From Symbiodinium sp. CCMP2592 (Eukaryota > Sar > Dinophyceae > Suessiales > Symbiodiniaceae), in contig CAJNDT010002779.1 in NCBI GenBank assembly GCA_905221615.1, positions 1,870,001-1,934,000 of the forward strand: 64,000 nt of DNA, given 5' to 3'. The notes below the pieces were generated by a model. That model did no database searches and had not been told where the DNA came from. It worked only from the letters and a program-made list of their open reading frames with translations. Positions 55,137 to 64,000 of this stretch are shown here, in pieces. Positions within the stretch are counted from its first letter, which is position 1; every line of letters begins with the position of its first letter. The translations under genes and the position numbers were made by a program.

Positions 55137-56276
55137 ACTTCTGCTCAAGTAGTTTTACGCAGCCACAGGATTCGGACGTGCTGAGGCATCTCAGAGATTA
55201 GGGGCTTTCAGGCTTTATGTCAATTGTATACAATCGGATGCGCCGAAAGAAGCATCTGCTGCATGTACATGCATTTGTTACCTTAGCATCTTCTGCCTTT
55301 GCCCCCCATTTCTATACAGTTCTAGTGATTCTAGTGACAGAAAATCTGCAAGTGCTGCAGGCATCAACTGCTGCAGCAGCATCAAGCCCGACTTTCGTTG
55401 TGGGAAGTGCCGCCGACAGGGCTGTTGTCGGAATGCAGTGACTGAAGCATCGTAGGCCGTAGCCGATCTGAGTTGGGCGGAGGGCAGCACCGTGATTCTT
55501 GAGCAGAGGGCTTCGTGCAATTCTCGGGTTTCTGTGCTCTTGATTTGCCTCTCTAAACCCTAAGCCCTAATCCGTACCTTTTGGGCCTGGGAGCAGGGTT
55601 TGATGTAGGTTGCAGCATTGTATTAAGTCTTTTAGAACTGAGTGGGTAGCATCGAATCTATGCCCGAAACAGGCTTTTCCTGACCAGGAGTTCTAAGGCT
55701 TACTCAGCTGATGGAAGAGGGCCCGCAAAAAGCAAACACACAAAAAGCAAAGCCCCACAGCTCACAGCGAAGTATGTGAGGAGCCTGCGGCCGAACCTTG
55801 TGAAGCTTTGAAACGCGTTCAAAACTAAAGGGAAACATTGGCAGGTTTAGGGTTTAGGAATTTAGGGTTTGGGCGTTTTAGGTCTCAGGTGTTGCAATCA
55901 AGGCCTAAGCTTCAAAATCCTGCACCCTCAACCTTGCACCCATTACCCTCCTGCCCTGGGCCCTCGGTTCAACTGCGGCCATGCCGTAGATCCTCAAAAA
56001 GAACAAAAGCTCTAACGGTCTTGGGGATTTCCAAACCGAAAAGCTTCAAACCCGAAAGATTACATCCTAAGCATGCCGTGAAGTCGCAACCCTTAGACTC
56101 CGAATGCGAAACCCTACAAGCCCTATGCCCAAACCTGAAACCTTACAGATCCTAAGCCCTGAAACCTAAAGCCCGACCCTTCACTCCCCTCAAGAGCCCT
56201 ATAGATCCCTTAAGGGAGCCCCTTATTATAGTACCCTGCCCTAAGCACCAAAAAAACAGTGACACACAAAGACTTG

Positions 56277-56376
56277 AGAGGTTGTCAAAATTAGGGTCCC
56301 TTCTTGGGTCCTTAATATACTACGGCACCTAATATTTAGGGTACTTAAAAGGGGACCATGGTTTTGACAACTACCC
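56277..56376 (+). mobile_element. Family B element
   Basis: The ends AGGTTGTCAAAATTAGGG and GGTTTTGACAACTACCC are inverted. The core has GGGTCCTTAATATACTACGGCACC. The flanks TTGA and TCGA match at three of four positions. Confidence 0.85.
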
Positions 56377-56454
56377 TCGAGAGGTACGACGATCCAAAGG
56401 CTCACGGAGGTCTTCGCCTGGTCGGCCCGGAGCTTCGAAAGACGGCGAATTGAC

Positions 56455-56635
56455 GGTAGGGGGTTAAGGGTTTACGGTTTTGGGGTTTAGGGGTTGAGAG
56501 GTTTGGGGGTTTTGGGGTAAGGGGTTTAGGGTTTGGGATTTAGGGGCGGAGGGCTTGTGCAGAGATTTAGGGTTAAAGTTATAGGTGGTTCAGGGTTCTG
56601 GAGGGTTAGGGTTTAAGTTTAGGGTTTAGCTAAAG
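56455..56635 (+). repeat. Degenerate TTTAGGG region
   Basis: GGGTTTAGG, GGGTTTTGGGG and TTTAGGGTTT units separated by single to a few base changes, beginning about 80 bp after the family B copy at 56277. Confidence 0.8.
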
Positions 56636-57432
56636 TTTAGCTTCGTGAAAAGGTTTCTATCTGGGTTGCTTTAACGGCCTTTAGCAACTTTAAGAGGCAG
56701 GCTTGGGATGTAAGGGCTGTTTCTTGATAGCTGTGTGAGTGTGACTTCAAAGGGGGTTATGTTGTGCTGGTGGTTGTGGGTTTTCGGGTGACGTTGTCAT
56801 CGGCTAAGGGTTGCTTTCACGGGGGGTTCTGGTGGCTCGAGGGTTTAGGATGGTTAGGACTGAGCGTTTCGGCTGAGGGTAATTCGGGCTCAGAGAGTTT
56901 AGGTTTGAGTATTATCTCTATCCATTTGTGCAGATGGGCAGACAATTACAAGGATAGACCGGTAGGTAGAGGTACGTAGTTACAGATAGACGAAGCCACT
57001 TTCTGCGACACGCATTATCCCGTGCTCTTCATTCTTCTGCGGCTTCTGTCAAGTTCGTACTTGCATGCTAATTTTACTCCCAATCCATGGGTGCGTTTAT
57101 TCGCGTACAGAAACGACTACGCTTGTGTGTTAAAGCTTCGATTTGCTCGCTACTCGGGCTCTTCCTTCACTGGAGCCTCGGAAGCTGCCAAGGTCTGAAA
57201 CCATTTCTCCGCCCTGCTTTTGGGCTCAAGTTCCGTTCTTCCTTTGTTCATAGCAGCCCCTGCCATGAAGTCATTAACCTCAAAAAATGCAGGGATGAAC
57301 ATCTAGGGGCCTTTAAGGGTGCTTCACTTAGAGTTTGGTGGGCTTAGGGTCTGATTTTCTGCCTACCTGACCGGCTGCCGAGCTGACGACCGGCCTGCAG
57401 GGACAATGGCATCCTGGCCTTGCCTTAGCAAT

Positions 57433-57690
57433 ACAGGGGCCTTCGTAATTACCTATACTAGTTTAGTTTGTCCTTTCCATAACATTGCAGTACTAACGTA
57501 CACAGATCCAAACTTTTTTTGCTCTTTCTACGTAAATTTGTGTTTTGCAACTTTTTTGCCCTTTGTACGTTAATACAGGGGCCTGAGTAATTACCTATAC
57601 TAGTTTGGGGGTTCCTTTCTATAACAATATGGGATGATGGGCTCCAAAATGTTACAACCCTTTTCTGATTAATTCTTGGGGCCCCTACAT
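57433..57690 (+). mobile_element. Two family G left halves and one right half
   Basis: ATACAGGGGCCTTCGTAATTACCTATACTAGTTT (57433) and ATACAGGGGCCTGAGTAATTACCTATACTAGTTT (57573) are repeats about 140 bp apart. One right half, GGGCTCCAAAATGTTACAACCC..CTTGGGGCCCC, follows. The sequence between them, with TTTTTTTGCTCTTTCTACGTAAATTTG, is unexplained. Confidence 0.7.
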
Positions 57691-57699
57691 TACTTCTTT

Positions 57700-59840
57700 C
57701 TAAGCCCTGAACTCCTGACTGTTTGCTGTGTTGCTCTGGCATCGGCTCGTGTTCTGAGTAGCAAACTGATGCGAAACTTCTCGGAATTGAAACGAGCCAC
57801 CGAGACCCTAGCCCCGGGATCGAAGTCACAGCAACGCACCCTGAAGGGTGCAGAAAAAACACTCGGGTTTTTGACTTGAAAGCCCGTAGCCGCAGCCCTG
57901 AACTCAATCAAGTCTAGGAACTCGACGGTAGGAACCACCTAAACCCGCAACCTCTCAGCCATCAGAGAAAAATTCCCAGGCTTCCTTCTCTGCAGAGATC
58001 TGGGGTAAGGCCGGTGCCGACCTACTGAAACAAGCGACGCTTGTCCGAGGGCAGCTTGCGCTTTCTTGAGGGGAGTTTCAGAGAGCAAGCGCCCTTGGCA
58101 TAGAACCTAAACAATATAGGATACTCTTACTAACGCATCTCTACGCCCAAGTAGCCGCTATAGCTTTCGAGCCTCTAGATCAGGGTTCAATGTCTAGGTT
58201 TGATGATTGATACGTGAGCCCCTCGGAATGGATAATGCTTGTGGGCATTGGTGGCCTTGCGGGCAACTGCAGCTTGTGCTAAGCTCGAGAACGTCCATGA
58301 TTAGGCCTACGAGCCCCATCTGCCGGAGCCTACCGGGGTGGAGTTACAACAGCGCTGCAAGGTGCACGACATCACAGCTGCACTAGGCCCAGGACTATAA
58401 TGTTACAGAAAGAATGGCGCTGCCGAGCACCAGGACTATCCAGGGCCCATGGGCCTCGGTTCGATTTGTAGAGCAGAGCAGCAATAAATGACTTAAAGTT
58501 GGAAACTCAGTGTCCTCATGCCCCCAAGCACTAGTTATCGTTTTCACACTATCCAGCTTGATAGGGCTCACTACTTCAGTCTTGCTCAGTGCAAGAGTTT
58601 CAGACCACTTGCAAAGGTGAAGCTCTGAGGGTGAATATAGAGACTTTCATGATTAGAATAGGGCTTGGAGGTATACTATACCATGGTCACACAGGACTTA
58701 TACTCAGACCTCCATATTCGCCCTTTCGGCTTGTGCGTCAGGGTTTTGGGTTTTGGGGTTGTGGGAAGTTTTGGGTTAGGGTCGGGTTTAGGTTTCATGG
58801 TAGGTGTTCATTGGCAGCTTGCTTGTCCTGACTTTGCTTGACCATTGCACGGTAGAGGTACTGAGTTTCACCACCACTCCCCGACCCAAGGCCCTGAACC
58901 CGGCTCCCCGCCTGCAGTTTCCCCTGATGCCGGGCCTAGGAATGACCTGGCGTCAGATGCCATGGGCAAGGTGCCAGCGTTCTCGTTGATTCTCAGAAAG
59001 CCTGATAGTAGCAGATTGTAAGGGTTTCTGTGTCCGGAGGTGTTGGAGCTTTTGATGTCAGCTTCCAGGTTATCGGAGCTTCCTGAAATCCACAGAGGGT
59101 CAGGAGCTTGTGGGACCTCTCTGGAATTCGGGATTTTGGGTTTATAAGTTCCTCGGTTTGGCGAAATTTCTGGGTTTATCAGCTCCGACCCTCCTACCTG
59201 CCCCTTCAATGTGAGAGTTTCAGAGATGGGGGGTACCCTGGAGCCATCAACTTCTGAGAAGCCCCCCTTATCATGAGTTCTGACAAGCCCCCTTATCATG
59301 AATCCTCAAGCGCTAGCTGGGCAAGCCCTAAACATGAACTTAAGGCCCAAAACCTTGAACCCTAAGTGGAAGGCCAAGTTTCTTTTGGGGCTGGGGGCAT
59401 GGGGGGGTCGCTATCAGTCAAGGGGATACCGAATTCAGGGTCCTGGATCATGGGGATCCTACGGGTAATCATGGGGATCCTACGGGTAATCATGGGGATC
59501 CTAGTTGTATTCAGACCCCTTATGTCCAGCATTTTCTGAACCTTCCTTCCGCGGAGCTGTACAGTGTGTTGCTCAGCTCTGGGCTTTTGGCTTGAAGCTC
59601 TCTGGCGGAAGCATTGAAGTGAAAATAGGCCTTACTAAACCCGTATCAAGCTTTAATCCTAAACCTTAAACCCTAAACCGTATTTAGGCCCCCTAACCCC
59701 CTCCCCTTTACCCTCGAAGGGTCCTCATGATCCTCAGTCGCAGGGTGCGTCTGGCCTTGGCGAGCTCAAATCCAAAGCTGGTCGCTCCTCTGGCGCCACT
59801 CAGGCAGATGACCGGGGCTCTGGGCTCTTCCATTGTTTAC
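57700..59840. other. No convincing gene
   Basis: Apart from the 21-base tandem repeat (59447) it shows unique sequence and a short imperfect palindrome near 58655-58720. Opposite-strand frame pairs at 57676-57938 cancel each other. Confidence 0.45.
59447..59503 (+). repeat. Tandem 21-base repeat, 2.7 units
   Basis: The unit ATCATGGGGATCCTACGGGTA is repeated exactly twice, followed by a 15-base partial unit. Perfect identity suggests recent slippage or duplication. Confidence 0.85.
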
Positions 59841-59846
59841 ACACTA

Positions 59847-59947
59847 CGGTTGATGATATAAATCCTGTATTACCTTAATGGCCCTAGACTATGGGAATTC
59901 TGGTATATTCCTTATTATGGGTAATGCAGGATTGATATCATCAACCG
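59847..59947 (+). mobile_element. Family C element
   Basis: The inverted ends CGGTTGATGATATAAATCCTG and CAGGATTGATATCATCAACCG are flanked by TA on each side, the duplication typical of Tc1/mariner-type elements. The element is about 101 bp and non-coding. Confidence 0.9.
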
Positions 59948-60140
59948 TATTTCGCTACCAAGCGCAGAGTTTGAGAAGCTTGCATGTTCGAAGATCTGAG
60001 CGGCTTATGCTTTTGAATAAAACCCAATGCTTAAGCCCGAATCCTGCCTGGCACTGACCGGAACCACGCCCTAAGAGAAGGCAGGGGCGCAGCGATGCCG
60101 AGTTCCACAGAGTTCTTTCTTAGAATCCCCACAGAACTGC

Positions 60141-60228
60141 CCAAAGGCTCCAAACTAGTTCCTTTTTGGGATTACCTTATAGGATTCTAAATATGAACCC
60201 CAAAAAGGAACTACTTTGGGGCCCCTGG
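60141..60228 (+). mobile_element. Foldback element (family I, single copy)
   Basis: CCAAAGGCTCCAAACTAGTTCCTTTTTGGG pairs with CCCCAAAAAGGAACTACTTTGGGGCCCCTGG. The element is short (about 88 bp) and lies between two family C copies. Confidence 0.7.
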
Positions 60229-60378
60229 GTGGTTAAACAGCAGGAAATAGAGTGTGTGGCAAAGTCCTGTTCTCTTACATGGGCCTTTCTTCCAAGGCCT
60301 ACTGGAGACTTCCGACTTCTAAGCTTCCAGGTTGGATCTTCGAGGTTTTAGGGTTTGGGCCTAAGGGGACATGTGCGC

Positions 60379-60479
60379 CGGTCGATGATGTAAATCCTGC
60401 ATTACCCATAATAAGGAATATATCATAATTCCCGTAGTTTAGGGTCCTTAAGGTAATGCAGGATTTATATCATCAACCG
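60379..60479 (+). mobile_element. Family C element
   Basis: The ends CGGTCGATGATGTAAATCCTG and CAGGATTTATATCATCAACCG pair. The middle (CATAATAAGGAATAT, TAGTTTAGGGTCCTTAAGG) matches the copy at 4911-5006. No flanking duplication is evident. Confidence 0.88.
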
Positions 60480-60784
60480 AAGGAGTCCTGAACTAGAGAG
60501 GGATGTGGAGTATATAACTCTCAATGGTCGATTGATGTCGGGCATGAAGCTTCGACGCAATGACCCGCGTGCACTATCCTAGCCAGGAGCCTTATGTATG
60601 CTTCATTTGCAAAAAAAATCACAACATGAGCACCTGAGATTGCGCCGAACAAGCAGCGCCTTCCACAAAGCCAATCGGCAGATCGTTCCAGCAGGCTTTT
60701 GAGCAGGCAAAGAAAATAAGTTCGAACCAAGCGCTGCCGAAAAGCAGCACCTGGATAGGGGAGGTCGTGTATTGAAGTACGCTA

Positions 60785-61080
60785 AGCCCTCAACCCTAAA
60801 GCCCTTAACCGTAAACGCCAAACCCCTGAAGCCTTAAACCGTAGCCCTAAACCCTTAGCCCCACAACCCTAAATCCCCTGGACCCTCTGAATCCCCCCTT
60901 AACGTGTAAAACCCAAAAACCCTACAGGTGTAAACCCTTATATAACCCTAAAGCCCGAAACCCTGCAGCCCTAAAGCCCCAAAACCCTGAACCCTACAAC
61001 CCTAAAACCGCAAAGCCCTGAACCGTTGCAATCCTAAACCTGAAGCCCTAAAGCCCCCAGCGCCCTGAACTCTTGCAATC
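60785..61080 (-). repeat. Long degenerate CCCTAAA region
   Basis: Nearly 300 bases of CCCTAAA, CCCTGAA, CCCTACA and CCCCAAA units. It is followed at 61158-61345 by a TTTAGGG region on the other strand, giving a large imperfect inverted arrangement. Confidence 0.85.
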
Positions 61081-61157
61081 AGGAGGCGGCTGCTACCTTC
61101 ATTGCCCTGGCACGCGCGGAGCTGAAGGCTCGGGATCCGTCGCGTTCAGTGACGCTG

Positions 61158-61345
61158 TAGGGTTTTGGGGTTTCAGGGTTTTAGGGTTTCCGGATTTTGG
61201 GGTTTACGGTTTTAGGGTTTTAGCGTTTTGGGGCTTTGGGGTTTTATGGGGTTTGGGGGTTTTGAGGGTTCGGGTTTTGGGGTTAGGGTTTAGGTGTTTG
61301 GGGTTCAGGGTTTTGGAGTTTAGGGTTTGAGAGGGTCAGGGGTGA
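61158..61345 (+). repeat. Degenerate GGGTTTTGGGG/TTTAGGG region
   Basis: GGTTTTGGGGTTT and GGGTTTAGG units; strand sense is opposite to the array at 60785. The Gly/Phe/Leu-rich frame 61073-61330 comes from this repeat. Confidence 0.85.
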
Positions 61346-63480
61346 GGGTCTGGGTTTGGGGTGAAGTAGGGTGTGTAGAGTCTTCTGTGGTCAGGCATTG
61401 ATGTTAATTCAGAGTCATGTGCAGTCAGGCTTTAGCGTATAGAGCGTAGGATGTGAGGTCAGGCTTTACCGTTCAGGGTCTGGGGTTTGTGTTTGGAGAT
61501 TACTTAGGCTAAGGCCCCCTAGGCCCGTCTGAAAATTCAACCCTCACCAGGCTAGCTACATGCATCTAACCTGAGCAAAGGTGTTTGCTAGCTGTCATAA
61601 CGGAGTTGTACGGTTATACTGCCGAAATTCCTGATCAACGGCATGATTTTTAGAATGCTTGTCAGCAAAGTCAAGACTCTTGTCAAACCTTGCACCGAGA
61701 CGCACAATTCGCGACTCGCAGGCGTCAAGGCCCGCCAGGCTCAAACTCTGCTTCCGGCAATTTCGATTACTGCGACAGAGATCCTGGACAGAATTCAACA
61801 CAAACCACATCTCCCACTGCTACACCCTGACCAGCAAGCTTCAGACTGCAACTGTCGAGGCAGGACAATATGGTGAAGCAGCGGAAGCGGCAAAGAGCGC
61901 TTTACGATGCTTTGCCGCAGCATGAGACCTTTCATAATGAATGCCAAGCTCCAGGCCGTAAGCCTCACAACTGATTCCTGCTCCTTCATTGTCATCACTT
62001 GCATGATACTGATATGGGAGTTTCCGAAAATTAGGGGTACCTTGTTTTGGGGTCCTTATATTGAGGATCCTACTATTTAGGGTACTATATTAGGGTCCCC
62101 TATTTTCGGAAACTCCCATATTGGCAGAAGTACAAGATGCCCCCTGCTGAGAAGCTGCAGGTCTCTGTATTGGCGCACAGGGGGGGATCAGGGAGGAGGC
62201 AATTCAGCCGGAACAACACTGCAGACATTGCAAAGCAGGTGCAACAAACAAGGGCGGGCTGAACCCCTTGTACTTTGTGAGGTCGTGTCTTGTTCAGGGT
62301 CTTGTCTTTGACCGTCTTACGACTGCGGTAGCTTTGTTCTACCGGCCATTGATAGCAGCTCTGCTTCTGCTGCTACGATCGGTCATGTTCCTTGCAAGTC
62401 CGAGCCGATCGCAGAGCTATTGGGGAGTTTGGGGTCGTGGATTCAGGGTGTGGGGAGTAGAGGATCTAAGATTCAGGGTTTAAGGGTTCAGGGAGCTTGT
62501 GCTGAACCGTGTTTGATGGGGGGGGCGCATGCTTTGCCCCTACGTTTCACGGGTTTCATGCGACAAAGCCGTAGACCCCGAAGGAAAACAGCCCGGCACA
62601 GACCCCAAACCAAGCCCTAAAACAACCTAAACCCACCCGCAAAGCTTTCCCACGTCTCCTGATGCCAAGGACTCCTCAAAGAACTCGGTCGGCCGGCTCG
62701 GAGATCATTCAGGGTATCGAAGTCAGGATGTTGTGTTGTCTTTTTGGGTGGGATTTTCGGTTTGGGCGTTCACACTTTGATTTTGAGGTTTGGGGTCTCC
62801 GCCCTAGGCCATAGGGGTCGGAATGCTTAGTATCACTGTACTACGGCTCTCTGATTACAGTCCTATATAGTTACACTATGGCCCATATATTTTCCAAGTA
62901 TTGGGCGGGCAAACTGAAGGGACCGCGACTCCCCTCCTCCTGCGAACGCGTGGGATTCTGAAGTGTCGCGATCGTCTCTCATCATCACATGAAATGCCAT
63001 CATCAACAAGATCATCAACATCATCATCACCATCATAAAGCACAGGGAGCTGAAGATAACGGACGATGTGCACCGTACGTGTGGCTAGCTGAAATTGATC
63101 CCGAGCTATCCCAGACCCGACCAGCACAACGCTCGAACTGTGTCCCTTCAGAACAGTAATCCCAGCCCGAACGTTGAAAAAGTCAAGATGGAACCCCAAA
63201 CTAGCTCCTTCCAAAAGCCGGAGAGTAGTCCAGAAATAGCTTCATGAAGGCTCAACGCTGCAAACCCACAAGGATCTGCTATCTTTACAGCCTAAACCCC
63301 TCTGCAACCCCCAAACTCTACAAAGCCTAAACCTCTCTAAACCCTCAGCCCATCTTCAATCCTTAAACCCTACAAACCCTAATCCTCTGTGAGTGTGGTG
63401 AGGTGTGGGGGCCTTGGTCCAGCCGGGCGACTTCAAGGGAACCGCGGCGAAGCCGAAGATCCTCACCCCGGAGGCTCACC
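61346..63480. other. No resolved gene
   Basis: Open frames on both strands at 61595-61925 have a protein-like look (plus: LVSKVKTLVKPCTETHNSRL; minus: LDACESRIVRLGARFDKSLD), but neither can be preferred. The family A copy at 62016 and a CAT tract near 63000-63035 are the other features. Confidence 0.45.
62016..62117 (+). mobile_element. Family A element
   Basis: The terminal repeats are intact and flanked by exact ATAT (62012-62015 and 62118-62121). The core reads GGGGTACC, GGGGTCCTTATA, GGATCCTACTATTTAGGG, nearly identical to the 8109 copy. Confidence 0.92.
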
Positions 63481-63483
63481 AAG

Positions 63484-63618
63484 GTTTCGGGTTTAGGGTT
63501 TAGGGTTTCGGGTTTAGGGTTTCGGGTTTAGGGTTTCGGGTTTAGGGTTTGGGTTTAGGGTTTAGGGCTTCGGGTTTAGGGCTTAGGGTTCAGGGCTTTC
63601 GGGGGGGGGGGGGGGGGG
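63484..63618 (+). repeat. TTTAGGG/TTTCGGG array with G18 tract
   Basis: About fifteen units alternate TTTAGGG and TTTCGGG, with an almost regular 14-base period, ending in 18 consecutive G. A family A copy follows directly. Confidence 0.9.
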
Positions 63619-63622
63619 ATTG

Positions 63623-63702
63623 GGGAGTTTCCGATGGTAAGGGGTGATGAGGATCCTACTATTTAGGGTGCCATATTAGGGTCCCCTATTTTCGGAAACC
63701 CC
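63623..63702 (+). mobile_element. Family A element, internally shortened
   Basis: The 80-bp copy has ends GGGAGTTTCCG and CGGAAACCCC and ATTG duplications (63619-63622 and 63703-63706). The left half of the core is largely lost. It lies directly after an 18-base G run. Confidence 0.82.
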
Positions 63703-63849
63703 ATTGGGGAAGGAGGGAGGAATTGGGTTCTTGCTGGGTTGGCGGTATTTCGGAGGGTGGAGGGAGGAGGGATTTGGGTGAGGGTTTGGGGGGTGAGGAT
63801 AGCCCGTCTTCTTTGGCCGTTGGAAGCCTCAGTCAACTTATCTGAAGCT

Positions 63850-63899
63850 GTGGTATATAATATATAATTATTTAGACCAATTTGTATTACAATATATTA

Positions 63900-63931
<32 letters not shown>

Positions 63932-63962
63932 TATCATTATAATAATATATAAAAATATAAAG
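63850..63962. repeat. AT-rich microsatellite
   Basis: TATAATATATAATTATT, an A-run and about 14 AT dinucleotides. Nothing else is recognisable to the window end. Confidence 0.9.
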
Positions 63963-64000
63963 TCTAAGAGCTTCCAATCTGCGGCCTGGGCCATGGTTAG

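Noticed and set aside
1-64000. CRISPR arrays, rRNA or tRNA genes, bacterial operons
   Set aside because: No regularly spaced direct repeats with unique spacers, no recognisable rRNA core or tRNA T-arm/anticodon layout, and no runs of closely packed same-strand frames were seen; introns and telomere-like repeats indicate a nuclear eukaryotic genome.

Overview
This window looks like nuclear DNA from a dinoflagellate, probably of the Symbiodiniaceae/Suessiales type. That is an inference from three sequence traits; no marker gene names the organism. (1) Introns that can be placed by keeping a protein frame use GC, GA and GT donors, and every acceptor is AG followed by G. This is the documented, unusual dinoflagellate splice pattern. 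(2) Short arrays of TTTAGGG/CCCTAAA, the plant- and dinoflagellate-type telomere unit, are scattered through almost all non-coding DNA. (3) One gene is built of ankyrin repeats of the kind abundant in Symbiodiniaceae. Gene density is low, and most open frames are chance frames in non-coding DNA.

Genes. At about 3.3-6.05 kb (+) lies a multi-exon ankyrin-repeat gene. Six exons can be joined in one frame, and at least one upstream link is unresolved. On the minus strand near 9.3-9.6 kb is a short gene for a predicted secreted, cysteine-rich protein. At 26.9-27.5 kb (+) is a gene of unknown family whose joined exons end in a probable membrane segment. At 48.3-48.6 kb (+) is a candidate terminal exon for a membrane protein. 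At 50.24-51.02 kb (+) is an intact single-exon BTB/POZ protein of 259 residues, the clearest complete gene. A few further exon candidates (2.6, 7.3, 12, 15.4-15.8, 33.5, 35.5, 54.9 kb) are weak.

Mobile DNA. The window is dense with foldback elements of 70-125 bp: short, non-coding, with nearly perfect terminal inverted repeats (MITE-like). At least a dozen families can be separated by eye. The best defined, family A, starts GGGAGTTTCCG and ends CGGAAACTCCC. It has eight recognisable copies with ends, seven of them flanked by exact 4-5 bp target duplications, plus two degraded cores. Families B, D and F also have members with exact 4 bp duplications. Family C has copies flanked by 2 bp (TA or GA).

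Most notable result. Some of these elements form introns exactly. A family A copy inserted at AGGT inside an ankyrin exon. One copy of the duplicated AGGT supplies the GT donor and the other the AG acceptor, so removing the intron restores the pre-insertion coding sequence and leaves a 21-nt microexon. A family F copy in the membrane-protein gene carries GT and AG inside its own terminal repeats, and splicing it keeps the frame open into the next exon. Elements at two other candidate exon ends show the same geometry. This is the behaviour of introners (intron-generating transposons), and the window holds several families of them side by side. Autonomous transposase genes were not seen.

The remaining sequence consists of telomere-like arrays, microsatellites (TA, ATT, GAT/ATC, CATA, CT, AC, GGGCCT), poly-G tracts and unremarkable unique DNA. 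No rRNA, tRNA, CRISPR array or spliced-leader gene was recognised.
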